Assembly (NCBI GenBank): GCA_018608245.1
Contig: JABAZY010000048.1
Coordinates: 7,289 to 70,781, forward strand
Source of the DNA: Alphaproteobacteria bacterium
Lineage (GTDB): Bacteria; Pseudomonadota; Alphaproteobacteria; Micavibrionales; Micavibrionaceae
Direction of reading: 5' to 3'
DNA: 63,493 nucleotides
In this document: one piece after another, positions 15,489 to 25,008 of the stretch
Layout of the letters: each line of letters begins with the position of its first letter
Position numbering within the stretch: position 1 is the first letter of the stretch
Program-made: the position numbers and the translations under genes
Notes under the pieces: generated by a model
Database searches by the model: none
What the model was told of the DNA's origin: nothing
The model's input: only the letters and a program-made list of their open reading frames with translations

Positions 15489-17489
15489 ATGGAAGCACAA
15501 CAAATAGCAGATAAAATAATCAATATCACTCTACCTGATGGTGCCGTACGTCAATATGATGCGGGCATAACGGGCAAGGACATTGCTGAGAGTATTTCAA
15601 AGTCGCTCGCAAAAGCCGTGATAGCGATTAAAATTGATGGCGAGCTAAGTGATCTTTCTTTGGCTATTAACGATGATGCTTCGATTGCACTTATTAAACG
15701 TGAAAATGATGAAGCTCTTGAGCTTATCCGTCATGACTGCGCGCATGTAATGGCAGAGGCGGTACAGACTTTATTTCCAGACGTACAAGTAACAATTGGT
15801 CCTGCGATTGATAACGGATTTTACTATGACTTTGCTAGCAAAGAGCCATTATCTTCGGATGACTTTGCGGCAATTGAAAAACAGATGCGTAAAATTATCG
15901 AACGCAACTCACCTTTTGCCCGTGATGTATGGGATCGTAATGAAGCTATAAAATATTTCAAAGACAAAGGTGAGACGTACAAGGCTGAGTTGATCGAAGA
16001 TTTACCTGAAGGCGAAGATATTAAAATTTATCGCCAAGGCGCAGAAGGCGACGAAAATGGCTGGCTTGACTTATGTCGTGGCCCGCATATGCCCTCGACC
16101 AAACATGTTGGCTCTGGATTTAAACTAATGAAAGTAGCTGGAGCTTACTGGCGTGGCGATTCATCTAAAGCAATGCTTACTCGTATTTATGGCACGGCAT
16201 GGCGTGATGAAAAAGAATTAAAAGTGCATCTAACACAGTTGGAAGAAGCGGAGGCACGTGACCATCGTAAGCTTGGTAAGGAAATGGATTTGTTTCACAT
16301 CCAAGAAGAAGCGCAAGGCTCTGTTTTCTGGCATCCAAAAGGCTTCCATATTTATAACCAACTTGAGGCGTACATACGTCGTCGTTTAAATGATGTTGGT
16401 TACAAGGAAGTGAAAACACCACAATTGATTGATAATAAATTGTGGGAAGCATCTGGTCATTGGGGTAAATACCGCGAGAACATGTTTGTTGTTCCTGACG
16501 TTGTGCCAAACACAGAAGAGGGTGGTAAGGTTTTCAAGGAAGAACCAACTAAATTCATGGCGTTGAAACCAATGAACTGCCCCGCACACGTACAGATATT
16601 TAACCAAGGCCTAAAATCTTACCGTGATCTACCAATGCGCATGGCTGAATTTGGATGTTGTCACAGAAATGAAGCGCATGGTGGTTTGCACGGCCTGATG
16701 CGCGTACGTCAAATGACTCAGGATGATGCCCATATCTTCTGTACGGAGGATCAAATTACCCAAGAATCCATGGATTTCTGCGCGCTTGTCAAAAATGTCT
16801 ATGAAGATTTAGGCTTCAATGATGTACGTGTTGTTTTGGCGCTTCGCCCTGAACAGCGTGCAGGCTCAGATGAAATTTGGGATAAGGCGGAAGACGGTCT
16901 ACGCGATGCGCTCACGAAAGCTGGATTAGAATTTGAAGAAGAAGAAGGTGAAGGTGCTTTCTATGGCCCTAAAGTTGAATATCACATCCGTGATGCAATC
17001 GGACGTAGCTGGCAATGTGGAACCCTACAATTAGACTTCGTATTACCTGAGCGTTTAGACGCAAGCTATATTGGCCAAGATGGCAATAAACATCGCCCAG
17101 TTATGCTTCATCGCGCTGTATTGGGCACATTAGAACGCTTTATCGGTATTATGATTGAAAGTTATGCAGGTAAGTTACCTTTATGGCTTGTTCCTACGCA
17201 AGCGGTTGTAATGAGTATTAAACCAGAAACAAATGCGTACGCTCAGCAGGTCTATGATCAACTTAAAGCGCAAGGAATACGGGCCGAGCTTGATATTCGT
17301 GATGAAAATTTAAACGCCAAGGTGCGTGATCATTCTAAAGCTAAAGTACCGGCCTTATTTGTCGTTGGCGCACGCGAAGAAGAAGAAAACACAGTTGCCA
17401 TCCGTCGTTTAGGCAGTAAGGCACAGAATGTTGTAGGGCTAGATCAATCAATAGCTGATCTTACAGCAGAAGCAAAAGCGCCTTATTAG
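15489..17489 (+). CDS. thrS: Threonyl-tRNA synthetase
   Basis: 666 residues charging tRNA-Thr. The order is canonical: TGS domain (ITLPDG near residue 13), editing domain with [11 protein letters not shown], class II core with MKPMNCPAH-like [29 protein letters not shown] and DAHIFC, then the anticodon-binding domain (from about 570). The N-terminus is about ten residues longer than the usual start just before ITLPDG, and no good ribosome site precedes ATG 15489. No other start codon fits better. It lies 45 nt after the secretion gene, with tspO abutting its stop. Confidence 0.96.
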   Translation: MEAQQIADKIINITLPDGAVRQYDAGITGKDIAESISKSLAKAVIAIKIDGELSDLSLAINDDASIALIKRENDEALELIRHDCAHVMAEAVQTLFPDVQVTIGPAIDNGFYYDFASKEPLSSDDFAAIEKQMRKIIERNSPFARDVWDRNEAIKYFKDKGETYKAELIEDLPEGEDIKIYRQGAEGDENGWLDLCRGPHMPSTKHVGSGFKLMKVAGAYWRGDSSKAMLTRIYGTAWRDEKELKVHLTQLEEAEARDHRKLGKEMDLFHIQEEAQGSVFWHPKGFHIYNQLEAYIRRRLNDVGYKEVKTPQLIDNKLWEASGHWGKYRENMFVVPDVVPNTEEGGKVFKEEPTKFMALKPMNCPAHVQIFNQGLKSYRDLPMRMAEFGCCHRNEAHGGLHGLMRVRQMTQDDAHIFCTEDQITQESMDFCALVKNVYEDLGFNDVRVVLALRPEQRAGSDEIWDKAEDGLRDALTKAGLEFEEEEGEGAFYGPKVEYHIRDAIGRSWQCGTLQLDFVLPERLDASYIGQDGNKHRPVMLHRAVLGTLERFIGIMIESYAGKLPLWLVPTQAVVMSIKPETNAYAQQVYDQLKAQGIRAELDIRDENLNAKVRDHSKAKVPALFVVGAREEEENTVAIRRLGSKAQNVVGLDQSIADLTAEAKAPY

Positions 17490-17951
17490 ATGATTCACTA
17501 TCTCAAATTATTCGTCTGGATTGCCGTTTATCTCGGCGTTGGATTTGGCATTGGCCAAGCAACTCAGGGCGGTATTAGCGAATGGTATGTAAATCTTAAT
17601 AAACCTTCTTTTAATCCACCAAACTGGATTTTTCCAATCATGTGGAGTTTCTTGTACGTGTTGATTGCTACGGCAGGCTGGAAATTATGGGACGCCCAAG
17701 CATCAAAACAACTTAAAACAACATTTATCACCTATACGCTATTTAATTGGAGCTGGTCATTCATCTTTTTTGGCGCGCATTTGCTAATTACAGGGTTTTT
17801 CTGGATAATGGTGATTAATATCATTAATTTGTTTTTGATTATAAAAGCATGGAAGAGCGTTAAATTGTCGGCAATTTTGATGATTCCGCCGATTCTATGG
17901 ACAAGTTTTGCAGCACTGCTCAACCTTTCTGTCTGGTTATTGAATAGTTGA
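17490..17951 (+). CDS. tspO: TspO/MBR family tryptophan-rich sensory protein
   Basis: 153 residues, five predicted membrane helices, many Trp residues and the SFNPPNWIFPIMWSFLY motif characteristic of TspO (peripheral benzodiazepine receptor homologues). Family members bind porphyrins and cholesterol-like ligands and affect tetrapyrrole handling in alphaproteobacteria. The ATG follows the thrS stop codon directly, so it is probably co-transcribed with thrS. Confidence 0.9.
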   Translation: MIHYLKLFVWIAVYLGVGFGIGQATQGGISEWYVNLNKPSFNPPNWIFPIMWSFLYVLIATAGWKLWDAQASKQLKTTFITYTLFNWSWSFIFFGAHLLITGFFWIMVINIINLFLIIKAWKSVKLSAILMIPPILWTSFAALLNLSVWLLNS

Positions 17952-17968
17952 TTATAGCCCGAAAATCC

Positions 17969-17997
17969 TTGCAAAATGACCATAATCGCCGTATTAA
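17969..17997 (+). promoter_or_regulatory. Candidate sigma-70 promoter for infC
   Basis: TTGCAA (17969-17974), a 17-base spacer and TATTAA (17992-17997), located 18 bases after the tspO stop codon. It would produce a leader of about 55 nt before the infC start at 18060. Assigned by eye. Confidence 0.4.
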
Positions 17998-18059
17998 TGG
18001 CTTATTCATAAAACACTGATAAAATATTTTTGATTTAATAATTTAAGGAGACACAAACC

Positions 18060-18716
18060 ATCGCTAAACCACCATACCAGCCTAATAAGAATAAAGGCCC
18101 TCGTACGAATGAAAATATCACCGCTGAAAAAGTCCGTGTCGTTGATGAAAACGGAGAGATGTTAGGTGTTTTATCGGTTGCTGAAGGTATCGTGAAAGCA
18201 CAAGAAGCAGGTTTGGATCTTGTTGAAGTTTCTCCAAATGCGGAACCACCCGTTTGTAAAATCCTAGATTACGGTAAGCTTAAATACGAGCTACAGAAGA
18301 AAGCTTCTGAAGCGAAGAAAAAACAAAAAACCGTTGATGTAAAAGAGATCAAAGTTCGTCCCGGTATTGAAGAACATGATTACGGCGTTAAAATTAAAGC
18401 TGCCCGTAAATTCCTTGGTAAAGAAGATAAAGTTAAAGTAACGCTACGTTTTCGTGGCCGTGAAATGGCGTATAAAGATACAGCCGCAAAATTGTTAGAC
18501 CGTATCCGTGATGACTTGGCTGATCTTTCAAAAGTTGAATTTGAGCCGAAGATGGAAGGTCGTCAAATGATCATGATCTTGGCGTATGATAAAACAGCGG
18601 CTGAACGTGTAGCACGTGAAAAAGCAGAAGCTGAAAAAGAAGCGCTTCGTAATACACCCGCTGAGCCAGAAGCTGAAGAGGCAAGCGCGCCAGAAGACGC
18701 AAAAGACGCTGGCTAA
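18060..18716 (+). CDS. infC: Translation initiation factor IF-3, starting at a non-canonical AUC codon
   Basis: Reading from ATC at 18060 gives 218 residues. The first ATG in frame (18159) lies inside the conserved N-terminal domain, just before LGVLSVAEGIVKAQ. The 33 upstream codons include the family motif NITAEKVRVVDENGE, so translation must begin earlier. No ATG, GTG or TTG is available there in frame, but a strong TAAGGAG (18044-18050) lies nine bases before ATC. IF-3 rejects AUU/AUC-type starts, the basis of infC self-regulation in Escherichia coli. The C-terminal domain (KEIKVRPGIEEHDYGVKI) is complete, followed by an acidic Ala/Glu-rich tail. rpmI and rplT are not downstream. Confidence 0.93.
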   Translation: MAKPPYQPNKNKGPRTNENITAEKVRVVDENGEMLGVLSVAEGIVKAQEAGLDLVEVSPNAEPPVCKILDYGKLKYELQKKASEAKKKQKTVDVKEIKVRPGIEEHDYGVKIKAARKFLGKEDKVKVTLRFRGREMAYKDTAAKLLDRIRDDLADLSKVEFEPKMEGRQMIMILAYDKTAAERVAREKAEAEKEALRNTPAEPEAEEASAPEDAKDAG

Positions 18717-18743
18717 TATTGTAATTTCAGGCATAATTATTGT

Positions 18744-20039
18744 ATGGCTGAAAATTATATCGAAACCTATTATCGCGATACCCTAAATACTAACAATCCA
18801 CGCCCCTCATTGGAGGGTGATACTGATACAGAAATCTGTGTCATCGGTGGTGGTTTGGCAGGGCTTTCAACGGCGCTTGGCCTAGTTGAAAAAGGTAAAC
18901 GGGTTACTCTAATAGAATCAAACCGTATAGGTTGGGGCGCGTCTGGTCGCAACGGTGGTTTTGTCGCTAAAGGCTATGCTGGCGGGTACAAACAGCTTGT
19001 GAAAAAAGTAGGTCTGCCGCACACAAAAGAACTTCATAAACTTGCGACACATGGTCGTAGCTTAATCAAAAAACGTATTGATAAATACAACATAGATTGT
19101 GGTCCTGTACGCCATGGTGTGCTCGGCGTTTCATGGAATAACCACCCAGAGGCCGTGAAAGATTACATTGAGTTTATGCGCAATGATTTAAATGCACCCT
19201 TGGAATTTTGGTCAACGGAGCAGGTGCGTGAGCTTTGCAAAACTGACCGTTACTATGACGGCTTTTATTCTCCTGAAGATTACCAATTTCACCCGCTTAA
19301 TTATGTTCATGGGTTAGCCAAAGCGATCGAAGATCAAGGCGGGGTTATTTATGAAGCAACAAAAGCCGAAAAAATTGATGAGCGTTCTGATGGTGGCTAC
19401 ATCGTTAATACAGCCAACGGAAAAATAAAATGTGATCAGGTTGTACTTTGTTGCTCTATCTATGTTGATGATCTCAATAAGAAATTAAAATATGCGGCTT
19501 TCCCAGTTTACACATATGTGATGGTGACGAAGCCAATTGATCCTCAATTACTAGATTCGGCCTTAAACACAGAATATTGCATTTTTGATAACCGCTATGC
19601 TCAGGATTATTACAGACGCCTTCCTGATAATCGTATTATGTGGGGTGGACGCGTGAGTATTAAAGGTGTCCCCAAAAATCTAGCTGAAATTATGGTGCGT
19701 GATCTATTGAAAGTTTACCCTCAATTAGAAGGGGCGGTTGAGTCAGAATATGCTTGGGGTGGCTCACTTTGCTATGCCCCCCATAAAATGCCTCAAATTG
19801 GCCAATTAAAGCCTGGTTACTGGTATAATACCTGTTTCGGGGGACATGGCTTGGTGCCAACGTCTGTCGGTGGAGATGTGGTCTCTAGCGCGATTGCGAA
19901 TGGTGATGAGCGTTATAAGCTATTTGAGCCATTTTCTAAGCTTAACTTTGCTGGTGGGCCGTTATCGCCCTATGTTGCGCAAACAGTCTATTATGCATGG
20001 CGCGCACGAGACATTATGATTGAGCATTTCTCGAAATAA
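18744..20039 (+). CDS. FAD-dependent amine/amino acid oxidoreductase (PuuB-like)
   Basis: 431 residues of the DAO family. The dinucleotide-binding motif VIGGGLAGLSTALGL lies near residue 32, with GRNGGF downstream and a C-terminal CFGGHGLVPTSVGGDVV segment that contacts flavin. Overall pattern fits gamma-glutamylputrescine oxidase and related enzymes, but substrate cannot be set from sequence alone. It starts 27 nt after infC, where rpmI-rplT would normally be expected. Confidence 0.85.
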   Translation: MAENYIETYYRDTLNTNNPRPSLEGDTDTEICVIGGGLAGLSTALGLVEKGKRVTLIESNRIGWGASGRNGGFVAKGYAGGYKQLVKKVGLPHTKELHKLATHGRSLIKKRIDKYNIDCGPVRHGVLGVSWNNHPEAVKDYIEFMRNDLNAPLEFWSTEQVRELCKTDRYYDGFYSPEDYQFHPLNYVHGLAKAIEDQGGVIYEATKAEKIDERSDGGYIVNTANGKIKCDQVVLCCSIYVDDLNKKLKYAAFPVYTYVMVTKPIDPQLLDSALNTEYCIFDNRYAQDYYRRLPDNRIMWGGRVSIKGVPKNLAEIMVRDLLKVYPQLEGAVESEYAWGGSLCYAPHKMPQIGQLKPGYWYNTCFGGHGLVPTSVGGDVVSSAIANGDERYKLFEPFSKLNFAGGPLSPYVAQTVYYAWRARDIMIEHFSK

Positions 20040-20076
20040 ACTTGCTAAACCCCATAAGAACCGCTAAAACAATCTC

Positions 20077-20168
20077 GGAAAGTCGGCTTGGGCGAAACCT
20101 CGCCGAATCTGGTCAGGTCTGAGAAGAAGCAGCCACAAGTGAATTTTTCGGGTCATGTTCGGCTTTCC
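20077..20168 (+). ncRNA. ffs: Signal recognition particle RNA (4.5S type)
   Basis: The conserved SRP core is at 20111-20134: GGTCAGG, the tetraloop hairpin TCT-GAGA-AGA, then AGCAGCC. The ends close as GGAAAGTCG (20077-20085) with CGGCTTTCC (20160-20168), giving a rod of about 92 nt. Position directly upstream of dnaX is the usual alphaproteobacterial arrangement. The tetraloop is GAGA closed by U-A rather than the common GGAA closed by C-G. Both fit GNRA. The RNA pairs with Ffh for co-translational membrane targeting. Exact 5' and 3' ends are estimates. Confidence 0.9.
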
Positions 20169-20232
20169 ACTTTATCTTCATAAATTTCCCAATATTGTTG
20201 CTCTCCCGCTTGAATCATTCTACAAATAAAGC

Positions 20233-21960
20233 ATGTCAGATGCTCCAGAAAATACAAAAGTAGAAAAAGATAAAAAAGAAGAGCCTTATCGCGTTCTTGC
20301 CCGTAAATATCGTCCTCAAAATTTTGATGATCTCATTGGTCAAGATGCGCTTGTACGTACGTTAAAAAATGCGATCGACTCAGGCCGTATTGCTCATGCT
20401 TTTATGCTAACGGGTATTCGTGGAGTTGGTAAGACGACAACAGCCCGTATCATCGCAAAAGCGCTCAATTATACAGGTGCAGACGGCATAGCAGGCCCCA
20501 CAACTGGTCCAACTGACGATTGTAAAATTTGTAAGGCTATCTCAGAAGATCGCCACCCCGACATTATGGAGATGGATGCTGCCTCACGTACAGGTATTGA
20601 CGATATACGCGAAATATTGGACGGTGTACGTTATGCGCCAACCTCTGCACGTTATAAAGTATACATCATCGATGAGGTGCATATGCTCTCAAAACAGGCT
20701 TTTAACGCGCTGTTAAAGACATTAGAAGAGCCACCAGAGCACGTTAAATTTATTTTTGCGACCACTGAGATTCGTAAAGTACCGATTACTGTACTCTCCC
20801 GTTGCCAGCGCTTTGATCTGCGCCGTATTGAGGCTGAAACGCTTTCTAATTACTACGGCGAAATTGCAGGTAAAGAAAATGTCAAAACTGAGGAAGAGGC
20901 GCTTAATTTAATCGCCCGTGCGGCTGATGGTTCTGCGCGTGATGGCTTGAGTTTACTAGACCAAGCTATTGCGTTGAGCGATGGCAATGTCACAGCTCTT
21001 CAAGTAAAAGAAATGCTAGGCCTCGCTGACCGCTCTTTAATTTTAGAGTTACTTGAAAAAGCATTGTCAGGCAAAATTGAAGAAGCGCTTGATATTATGG
21101 GTGATCTATACCGTAAAGGTGCAGACCCAATCGTGATCATTCAAGACATGCTTGATTTGTCTCACTTACTAACAAAAATCCGCGCAATTCCAAAATTGGA
21201 AGTGTCGAATATTGCGATGGCGAAGGAAGAACGTGAGCGCGCTATTAATCTAGCAGGTAAATTATCCATGCCAACACTTGGGCGTACATGGCAAATTCTT
21301 TTAAAGGGTTTGGGAGAAATTAATTTAGCGCCAAACGCACAAAAAGCTGCAGAGATGATTATTATTCGTCTTGTTTATGCATCTGACTTACCAGATCCGA
21401 CTGACTTGGTTAAAAAATTAAAAGACGGTCCTGCGCCCACTGCGGTTATCAGTAATGCTGCTAATCAATCAGCATCTACGACACAAACAGTTGCAACATT
21501 AAATAAGCAACAAGAGTCGGCAGATAATACGCCACCACCAACAGACATAAACACCAATACAGCTGTTGCGTTAGCGCCGTCTGATGATCAAATTGACACC
21601 AAAAATTTAACAAATCTACGAGATGTCATTCGTGCATTTGAACAAAATGATAAAATGGTATTGGCCACTCATGTGGCTATGCATGTTCATTTGGTAAAAA
21701 TGTCAGAAGGTGCATTAGAGATTAGATTAGCAGAGAATCACCCAGAGGGACTCGCTAATCAAATGTCTCAAGTATTAAAATCAATTACAGGGAATCGTTG
21801 GGTAGTAACGCTCTCCAATGCTCAAGGAGCGTTAACTATTGCAGAAGAAGATAGATTAATTCAAACAAAATATGAAGACGAAATCAAGGCGCAACCGCTC
21901 GTTAAAAATATTTTAGAGTTATTCCCTGACGCAAATTTAAAAAATATCTATAAGAAATAA
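20233..21960 (+). CDS. dnaX: DNA polymerase III subunit gamma/tau
   Basis: 575 residues. N-terminal AAA+ clamp loader with Walker A GIRGVGKTT (near 60), IIDEVHMLSKQAFNALLKT (Walker B and sensor region) and the TTEIRKVPITVLSRCQRFD arginine-finger region. The zinc module is reduced: only CKIC remains, while the first two Cys of the four-Cys set are Tyr and Thr. Domain III follows, then a variable Thr/Ala/Asn-rich linker (about 400-455) and a C-terminal tau-like region. It lies between the SRP RNA and ybaB. No A-rich frameshift signal for a separate gamma product was identified. Confidence 0.96.
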   Translation: MSDAPENTKVEKDKKEEPYRVLARKYRPQNFDDLIGQDALVRTLKNAIDSGRIAHAFMLTGIRGVGKTTTARIIAKALNYTGADGIAGPTTGPTDDCKICKAISEDRHPDIMEMDAASRTGIDDIREILDGVRYAPTSARYKVYIIDEVHMLSKQAFNALLKTLEEPPEHVKFIFATTEIRKVPITVLSRCQRFDLRRIEAETLSNYYGEIAGKENVKTEEEALNLIARAADGSARDGLSLLDQAIALSDGNVTALQVKEMLGLADRSLILELLEKALSGKIEEALDIMGDLYRKGADPIVIIQDMLDLSHLLTKIRAIPKLEVSNIAMAKEERERAINLAGKLSMPTLGRTWQILLKGLGEINLAPNAQKAAEMIIIRLVYASDLPDPTDLVKKLKDGPAPTAVISNAANQSASTTQTVATLNKQQESADNTPPPTDINTNTAVALAPSDDQIDTKNLTNLRDVIRAFEQNDKMVLATHVAMHVHLVKMSEGALEIRLAENHPEGLANQMSQVLKSITGNRWVVTLSNAQGALTIAEEDRLIQTKYEDEIKAQPLVKNILELFPDANLKNIYKK

Positions 21961-21973
21961 AGAGGATACTAAA

Positions 21974-22294
21974 ATGAATATTCAAAAAATGATGCAGCAA
22001 GCAAAAGACATGCAAGATAAAATGCAATCCATGCAAGCTGACTTAGAGCATATTGAAGTTGAGGGTGCGTCTGGTGGTGGGCTTGTAAAAGTTGTGATGA
22101 GTTGTAAAGGTGATGTTAAATCTATCAACCTTGATGAAAGTATTTTAGTGCCAAGTGAAAAAGAAGTAGTTGAAGATTTGATTAAAGCGGCATTTAACGA
22201 TGCCAATGCTAAAAAAGATCAAAAAACAGCTGATGAAACACAACGCATTATGGGTGACATGGGTTTACCTGCTGGTGTGAAGTTACCTTTTTAA
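21974..22294 (+). CDS. YbaB/EbfC family nucleoid-associated protein
   Basis: 106 residues with the family pattern: an N-terminal helix MMQQAKDMQDKMQ, the VEGASGGGLVKVVMSCKGDVKSI beta sheet, the LVPSEKEVVEDLIKAAFNDA helix and a GLPAGVKLPF tail. It is a small dimeric DNA-binding protein, encoded 13 nt after dnaX behind AGAGGA. recR, the usual next gene, is missing and a transporter gene stands in its place. Confidence 0.95.
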   Translation: MNIQKMMQQAKDMQDKMQSMQADLEHIEVEGASGGGLVKVVMSCKGDVKSINLDESILVPSEKEVVEDLIKAAFNDANAKKDQKTADETQRIMGDMGLPAGVKLPF

Positions 22295-22304
22295 TCCATT
22301 CCTA

Positions 22305-23462
22305 ATGGAAAAAATCCTCAATATAAAATCTTATTATCGTATTTTATTGCTAGGCCTATTGATCTGGTTAAGCTTTTTTGCATCTGATAATATAATCGAG
22401 GTTGTTAGACGGGCATTGTCTGATTCTTATATTGCCGTCACAACATTTGTAGCTGTTACGCTTGGGTTATTTTATACGCTTGAGCACGTATGTAAGCTTG
22501 ATACAGACAAGTTACTTAATAAATATCCTAATTGGCACGTGCCTGTGGCAGCGCTTATGGGTGCTATGCCGGGGTGTGGCGGGGCGATCATCGTCATTAC
22601 ACAATTTGTCAGCGGACGTTTAGGTTTTGGATCAGTTGTTGCTGTTCTAACCTCAACTATGGGGGACGCCGCGTTTTTATTACTGGCCAGAGAACCAAAA
22701 ACAGCGATGCTTGTTTATGCTATTTCAATTGTTGTTGGAATTATTAGCGGCTATATCGTTGAAAAAATTCATGGACGTGACTTTTTACGCAAAGAGCATG
22801 AAACGAAATCTGAATTTGAAAGTCATGTTGAAAAACCAAATGTTGTTGGTTACTTAAAATACTTATGGTTGTTAATTTTAATCCCTGGTTTTGCTCTAGG
22901 TATAGGTAACGCGTTTCAAATTGATACGGATGAGTGGTTTGGTATTTTAAGTGCTATGCAACCAACATTATGGGCGGGATTTTTTGGCGCGCTGTTATCA
23001 TTTTTTATGTGGAGCATTAATCCAAATGCAGGGCCTAGTATTGTAAACTTATCTGGTAAAATGACAGAAACGAAGGGGCTTAATATCCATCTTGAACGGG
23101 TGGTGATTGATACAAATTTTGTTACTGTTTGGGTTATCTTTGCGTTTATTATATTTGAATTACTTCTTCTATTATCTGGTGTAGATTTGGCTATGTTATT
23201 TTCTGTATGGTCTCCTTTAATCCCGTTAATGGCTGTTATTATAGGGTTTATTCCCGGTTGTGGTCCACAAATTTTGGTAACAACATTCTATTTAAACGGC
23301 ATCGTGCCACTCTCAGCGCAAATGGGAAACGCCATCAGTAATGATGGTGATGCATTATTCCCTGCAATCGCTTTGGCACCACGCGCTGCACTTTTAGCAA
23401 CCTTATACACGGCTATCCCCGCAATCATTGTGGCATATAGTTGGTATTTTTTTATGGAGTAG
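22305..23462 (+). CDS. Putative ten-helix heavy-metal/manganese exporter (ArsP_2-like)
   Basis: 385 residues with about ten membrane helices in two related halves. Each half has a Pro-Gly-Cys-Gly motif: AMPGCGGAIIVITQF (near 88) and FIPGCGPQILVTTFY (near 318). Each is followed by an Asp-containing helix start (MGDAAFLLLAREP and NDGDALFPAIALAP). This twofold pattern matches the putative manganese transporter / heavy-metal exporter family. The ion is not predictable here. It follows ybaB by 10 nt with no clear ribosome site and is separated from xthA by 4 nt. Confidence 0.8.
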   Translation: MEKILNIKSYYRILLLGLLIWLSFFASDNIIEVVRRALSDSYIAVTTFVAVTLGLFYTLEHVCKLDTDKLLNKYPNWHVPVAALMGAMPGCGGAIIVITQFVSGRLGFGSVVAVLTSTMGDAAFLLLAREPKTAMLVYAISIVVGIISGYIVEKIHGRDFLRKEHETKSEFESHVEKPNVVGYLKYLWLLILIPGFALGIGNAFQIDTDEWFGILSAMQPTLWAGFFGALLSFFMWSINPNAGPSIVNLSGKMTETKGLNIHLERVVIDTNFVTVWVIFAFIIFELLLLLSGVDLAMLFSVWSPLIPLMAVIIGFIPGCGPQILVTTFYLNGIVPLSAQMGNAISNDGDALFPAIALAPRAALLATLYTAIPAIIVAYSWYFFME

Positions 23463-23466
23463 AAAA

Positions 23467-24252
23467 ATGAAAATAGTTACTTGGAATATTAATTCGGTTC
23501 GTTTGCGTGCGCCGATTGTTGTGAAATTAATGCAGGAAGAAAACCCTGATATTATTTGCCTGCAAGAAACCAAAACACTCGACGAGTTTTTCCCACGAGA
23601 AACGTTTGAAGCGGAAGGCTATAAGCACATTCATATCAAAGGAATGAAAAGTTATAATGGTGTTTGTATTCTCTCTAAACATAAATTTGATGCGGCTGAC
23701 ATTCACGCCCGTGTTGAAAAAGATGACTGCCGTCATATCTCCGTTAAGGTAAAGGGGATAGATCTTCATAATATATACATCCCCGCAGGTGGTGATGAGC
23801 CGGACCGTAAGGTGAATGAAAAATTTGGTCACAAGCTAGATTTTTTAGCGGAAATGACTAGCTGGTTTAGTGATAAATATAAAGCCAATGATAATGTCGT
23901 TGTCTTAGGGGATTTTAATATAGCGCCACGTGAACATGATGTCTGGTCATCTAAACAGCTTCAAAAAGTTGTGTCACACACACCAGTTGAGTTAGAAGAG
24001 CTTGCAAAAATGTATGCCTCAATCGATTGGCAAGATGCCATTCGTCATTTCGTGCCGGATGAAGAGAAATGCTATAGCTGGTGGAGTTATCGTAATCGTG
24101 ATTGGAAGAAATCAAACCGTGGTCGCCGTTTAGATCATATTTGGGTCACTAACCCATTGAAAGAACGTCTGAAAGGTTACAAAATCTTAAATGATTACCG
24201 CGACCTAGAAAAACCCTCTGATCATGTCCCCGTTATGATTGAACTTAAGTAA
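23467..24252 (+). CDS. xthA: Exodeoxyribonuclease III
   Basis: 261 residues of the ExoIII/APE1 family, cutting DNA at abasic sites and degrading 3' ends in base excision repair. Motifs: TWNINSVRLR, CLQETKTLDEFFP (metal-binding Glu), GDFNIAP, and the C-terminal RGRRLDHIWVT and SDHVPVM (catalytic Asp-His). An upstream in-frame start at 23428 lies inside the previous gene, so ATG 23467, right before KIVTWNINS, is preferred. It is convergent with the DUF1223 gene, stops abutting. Confidence 0.95.
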   Translation: MKIVTWNINSVRLRAPIVVKLMQEENPDIICLQETKTLDEFFPRETFEAEGYKHIHIKGMKSYNGVCILSKHKFDAADIHARVEKDDCRHISVKVKGIDLHNIYIPAGGDEPDRKVNEKFGHKLDFLAEMTSWFSDKYKANDNVVVLGDFNIAPREHDVWSSKQLQKVVSHTPVELEELAKMYASIDWQDAIRHFVPDEEKCYSWWSYRNRDWKKSNRGRRLDHIWVTNPLKERLKGYKILNDYRDLEKPSDHVPVMIELK

Positions 24253-25008
24253 TTAGCGGGCTTTGACCTGGCCTGCGGCTACAATATTGCCAGTAACACC
24301 ATTTTTTTGCGCCAAAACGACATATCCTGACGCTTCGGGCAGGACAGAAATATCTGGTTGTAGCTCACGTGCCTCACCGTTCCAATCACCTAAGGAGACG
24401 ATATTCTCAACAGGGTTCGTATAATTCACTGTACGTCCTGAGTTCTCACCACTGGGAATACTTTGGGTGTGTGGTACCCCATGGGCGAGCAGGAGGAGGG
24501 TGTAATCTCCGCCCTGCTCTGATTCATTGAGATTTGGAAGGGATATCTCAAGAATATTCTTTGATAAATTGAGTTGAATAGGCTGTACGTTATTGGCACG
24601 AACTTCCTTATTTATAGCAGTTGTCACCTTTGATCTTTGTGATCCTACCATTTCATGACGTCCATTAACCACCACTTGTGGTGTGTAGGGACCACGGGAA
24701 TTGAGGTCGTCCACGTAACTACGTTGGCGTTCCGTACAGAATTTCTTTGATAAGGTATCTTTCCAGTGCAAATGGTTCCAATAGGTCACATTGCAACTAA
24801 GGGCGATGATATTGTCATTTTCCTGCGCTAATTCACCTAATAAGCGATCCGCAGGGGGGCAAGATGAGCAACTCTGTGAGGTAAACAGCTCTAATACTAT
24901 AGGGGCTTCAGCATCTGTGACGGCTTCAGCCTCTTTACTGCCTCCGCTAAATATGGCGATGGACAGGGGTATACTGAGAACAGCCAGTATTAATGCAATT
25001 TTACTCAT
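24253..25008 (-). CDS. DUF1223 family thioredoxin-like periplasmic protein
   Basis: 251 residues. A signal-anchor-like N-terminus (LALILAVLSIPLSIAIF type) precedes LELFTSQSCSSCPPADRLL, the hallmark Cys-x-x-Cys-Pro-Pro motif of DUF1223, a secreted thioredoxin-fold family of unknown function. The rest follows the family pattern (CNVTYWNHLHWKD, GRHEMVGS). Its ATG stands directly after a long hairpin and T-run (25014-25045) that contains its ribosome site. It lies downstream of typA on the same strand. Confidence 0.88.
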   Translation of the reverse strand: MSKIALILAVLSIPLSIAIFSGGSKEAEAVTDAEAPIVLELFTSQSCSSCPPADRLLGELAQENDNIIALSCNVTYWNHLHWKDTLSKKFCTERQRSYVDDLNSRGPYTPQVVVNGRHEMVGSQRSKVTTAINKEVRANNVQPIQLNLSKNILEISLPNLNESEQGGDYTLLLLAHGVPHTQSIPSGENSGRTVNYTNPVENIVSLGDWNGEARELQPDISVLPEASGYVVLAQKNGVTGNIVAAGQVKAR

